Below, piece after piece: positions 5,344 to 7,131 of a DNA stretch of 7,131 nt (its first letter is position 1; each line of letters begins with the position of its first letter). The position numbers were made by a program, and so were the translations under genes. The notes below the pieces were generated by a model. The model was given only the letters and a program-made list of their open reading frames with translations. It searched no databases and was not told the origin of the DNA. Where the stretch lies: the NCBI GenBank assembly GCA_046049215.1, contig JBJOER010000045.1, positions 1 through 7,131 of the forward strand. The letters run 5' to 3'. Source of the stretch: JAJTFW01 sp046049215 (GTDB lineage: Bacteria > Bacteroidota > Bacteroidia > AKYH767-A > OLB10).

Positions 5344-6242
5344 AGCAGGCAATTGTGAAATGGGCACTACGGAATCTGCCTGAATCCACCTTGGCCAAGG
5401 TGATGGCTATACGGAAAGCTTTTCGTAGACGACATCTAAAATTCCAATCGAAAAACAATCCTCTTCGTTACGAACAAATCCTTCACGACATGCAAGAGAT
5501 CGGAATCCGGCAAGGTGATTCTGTTCTCGTCCACAGCAGTCTCAGTAAGATCGGTTTTGTTGAGGGAGGCGCCACAACCATCATCCGAGCCCTTCTTGGT
5601 GCGATCGGTGATCAGGGCACTTTGCTGATGCCTTCATTCCCCGCACCCGGACGGAATAAAGATCACCTTGAATCCTTCCCGGTTTTCGATGTCCGGTCTA
5701 CCCCTTCGCAAATGGGCTTGATCAGCGAAGAGTTCAGGAAAATGCCCGGAGTTGTACGAAGTCTTCACCCCACCGACCCGGTTTGCGCTTTGGGCCCACT
5801 CGCCGCCTACTACACCGGCACCCATTTCGGTCAATTGACGCCTTACAACGAGTACTCCCCTTTTCGAAAACTCATTACAAAACGTGGTAAAATCCTGATG
5901 TTGGGCACCACGCTGAACGGCGCTTGTACAAGCCTTCACACGCTGGAAGATGCGGTTGACTTTCCGTATCCTGTTTATGATCCGAAGATCTATCGCGTTA
6001 AGGTCATCGATGAATCAGGACAAAAATTGGAAATGGAGACCCGCGTCCACAATCCGGAATATTCCGCCAAGCGCAATGCGGATGCACTTCTTCCGGTATT
6101 CCAAGGGGCGGGAGTCGTAAAGCAAGGAACTATCGGTGAGGCACAATCGATGCTGATTGACGCTTCCGGCTTCTTCACCACTATGCTTTCGGCTTTCGAA
6201 TCAAAAGGGATCACCATGTATACACCGAAAGGCGCTTTCTGA
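5340..6242 (+). CDS. AAC(3)-family N-acetyltransferase-like protein, probably glycan-related
   Basis: This 300-residue protein belongs to the AAC(3)/FrbF/YokD acyltransferase family, which moves an acyl group from acyl-CoA to an amine. Recognisable blocks in order are: GDSVLVHSSLSKIGFVEGG (59-77); GTLLMPSF (93-100); FDVRSTPSQMGLISEEFRKMPGVVRSLHP (116-144); GP at 152-153; and LMLGTTLNGACTSLHTLED (186-204), with the conserved active-site-type H200 and E203. An Arg/Lys-rich N-terminal extension of about 40 residues precedes the core. The ATG at 5340 is chosen because it overlaps the upstream TGA as ATGA. The frame stays open back to an ATG at 5262, but that start would overlap the deacetylase by 82 bases and add a non-family sequence. 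The setting between two deacetylases argues for an amino-sugar substrate and against antibiotic resistance. Confidence 0.88.
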   Translation: MKQAIVKWALRNLPESTLAKVMAIRKAFRRRHLKFQSKNNPLRYEQILHDMQEIGIRQGDSVLVHSSLSKIGFVEGGATTIIRALLGAIGDQGTLLMPSFPAPGRNKDHLESFPVFDVRSTPSQMGLISEEFRKMPGVVRSLHPTDPVCALGPLAAYYTGTHFGQLTPYNEYSPFRKLITKRGKILMLGTTLNGACTSLHTLEDAVDFPYPVYDPKIYRVKVIDESGQKLEMETRVHNPEYSAKRNADALLPVFQGAGVVKQGTIGEAQSMLIDASGFFTTMLSAFESKGITMYTPKGAF

Positions 6243-6244
6243 AC

Positions 6245-7131
6245 ATGCGCATCTACCTCACATTTGATTACGAACTCTATTTCGGCGCCCGCACCGGATC
6301 GCTTCAGAAATGCATACTGGAACCTTCGCGGATGCTGATGGATGTGGCAAGAAGGCATGCTATTCGTTTTTGTATGTTCGTGGATGTCGGCTACTTGCTG
6401 CGCCTGGAGCAGGAATCAAAAATCCACCCCCAACTTAAGCAGGACCTCACAGACTTGACTGCGCAGTTGGACCAGCTGGTCAAAGAGGGCCATGATTTGC
6501 AACTACATATCCATCCCCATTGGGAAGACAGTCAATTCGACGGACAAGCCTGGCAATGCGATGTAACCCGTTACAAGCTTTCCGATTTCGATGACCAATC
6601 CATCAGCAGGATAATCAGTTCCTATAAAGAGCGACTAGAGCAGATCACCGGAAAGGGCAAGGTATTCGCGTTCCGCGCAGGTGGCTGGTGCATACAGCCC
6701 TTTGAACGATTGAAAGAGGCCATGCATGCGAACGGTATAAAAGTCGATAGCAGCGTGTTCCCTGGTGGCTTTTTTCATTCTGAGCACTACGATTACGATT
6801 TCCGTTTGGCTCCCCGATCGTCAAGTTGGCGGTTCAACTCAGATCCGGTTATACCAGAAGACAACGGCAGTTTCGTTGAACTTCCAATATCTTCCATTCG
6901 ACAATCACCCTTGTTTTACTGGAAGCTTTTCCTACTGGGCCGACTCTTCCCCCATTTTCACAAGCCCTTAGGTGATGGACAACCCATACCGGCACCGGGT
7001 CAACGATTTGAGATTCTCACCCGCCACACCACCCAAACTGTTTCTGCTGACGGATACAATGCCCAGTCCCTTCAACGGGCATTGAACCTGGCCACTTCAA
7101 AATCAGCATCCAATCTGGTTGTCATCGGACA
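6245..7131 (+). CDS. NodB-fold polysaccharide deacetylase-like protein, 3' end missing
   Basis: An uninterrupted frame starts two bases after the AAC(3)-like stop and runs off the right edge, giving 295 complete codons. It opens with MRIYLTFDYELYFG, a motif-1 block with D8 and E10 in place of the usual DD pair. Motif 2 is LQLHIHPHW (H88, H92). Motif 3 is FAFRAGGW (R144, W148), and a DSSVFPGG block follows (D168). Near the edge, NLVVIG probably leads into the final conserved His block, so the missing part may be only some tens of residues. It has no signal peptide. It differs from the first deacetylase in lacking the DUF7033 domain and in its motifs, so the two are not tandem duplicates. The spacing implies translational coupling with the upstream acyltransferase. 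Confidence 0.87.
   Translation, partial: MRIYLTFDYELYFGARTGSLQKCILEPSRMLMDVARRHAIRFCMFVDVGYLLRLEQESKIHPQLKQDLTDLTAQLDQLVKEGHDLQLHIHPHWEDSQFDGQAWQCDVTRYKLSDFDDQSISRIISSYKERLEQITGKGKVFAFRAGGWCIQPFERLKEAMHANGIKVDSSVFPGGFFHSEHYDYDFRLAPRSSSWRFNSDPVIPEDNGSFVELPISSIRQSPLFYWKLFLLGRLFPHFHKPLGDGQPIPAPGQRFEILTRHTTQTVSADGYNAQSLQRALNLATSKSASNLVVIG

Noticed and set aside
6765..6971. Plus-strand 68-codon open frame near the right edge
   Set aside because: It is an alternative frame inside the partial deacetylase gene, whose own frame stays open across the whole stretch and carries the conserved motifs.
1..7131. Mobile element, prophage or CRISPR content
   Set aside because: No transposase, integrase, terminal repeats, target duplication or regularly spaced repeats were seen on either strand.

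Overview
The window looks like chromosomal DNA of a member of the Bacteroidota. The protein-level features point that way: an E2 subunit of the type common in that phylum, a DUF7033-type deacetylase, and an ECF sigma factor paired with a small membrane protein. Two promoters also fit the unusual Bacteroidota consensus (TTG, 19 nt, TAnnTTTG), one before tRNA-Glu and one before rpsT. Genes are closely packed, base composition is even, and I see no insertion sequence, phage gene or CRISPR array. Genus cannot be fixed from this stretch.

Layout. Positions 1-99 hold the C-terminal tail of a gene entering from the left. Facing it on the minus strand is a two-gene unit: an ECF sigma factor (521-1117) followed by a small membrane protein (152-475). 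A 195-base divergent region containing a 14-base perfect palindrome separates this unit from a stand-alone 2-oxo acid dehydrogenase E2 gene (1313-2677, plus strand). Then come tRNA-Glu(TTC) (2758-2830), rpsT for ribosomal protein S20 (2896-3150) with a strong intrinsic terminator (3174-3212), and a RadC-family gene (3236-3952).

The right-hand part is a compact plus-strand glycan-type cluster. It has a DUF7033/NodB-fold polysaccharide deacetylase (about 4015-5343), an AAC(3)-family N-acyltransferase (5340-6242, ATGA overlap with the previous gene) and a second, different NodB-fold deacetylase (6245 to the window edge, 2-nt gap, incomplete). The tight coupling suggests the three proteins are made together. 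Two hydrolases that remove N- or O-acyl groups flanking an enzyme that adds an acyl group to an amine suggest acyl remodelling of an amino sugar in a surface polysaccharide. This is the part most worth following up. The left and middle parts are mainly housekeeping: central metabolism, translation and a conserved RadC protein.
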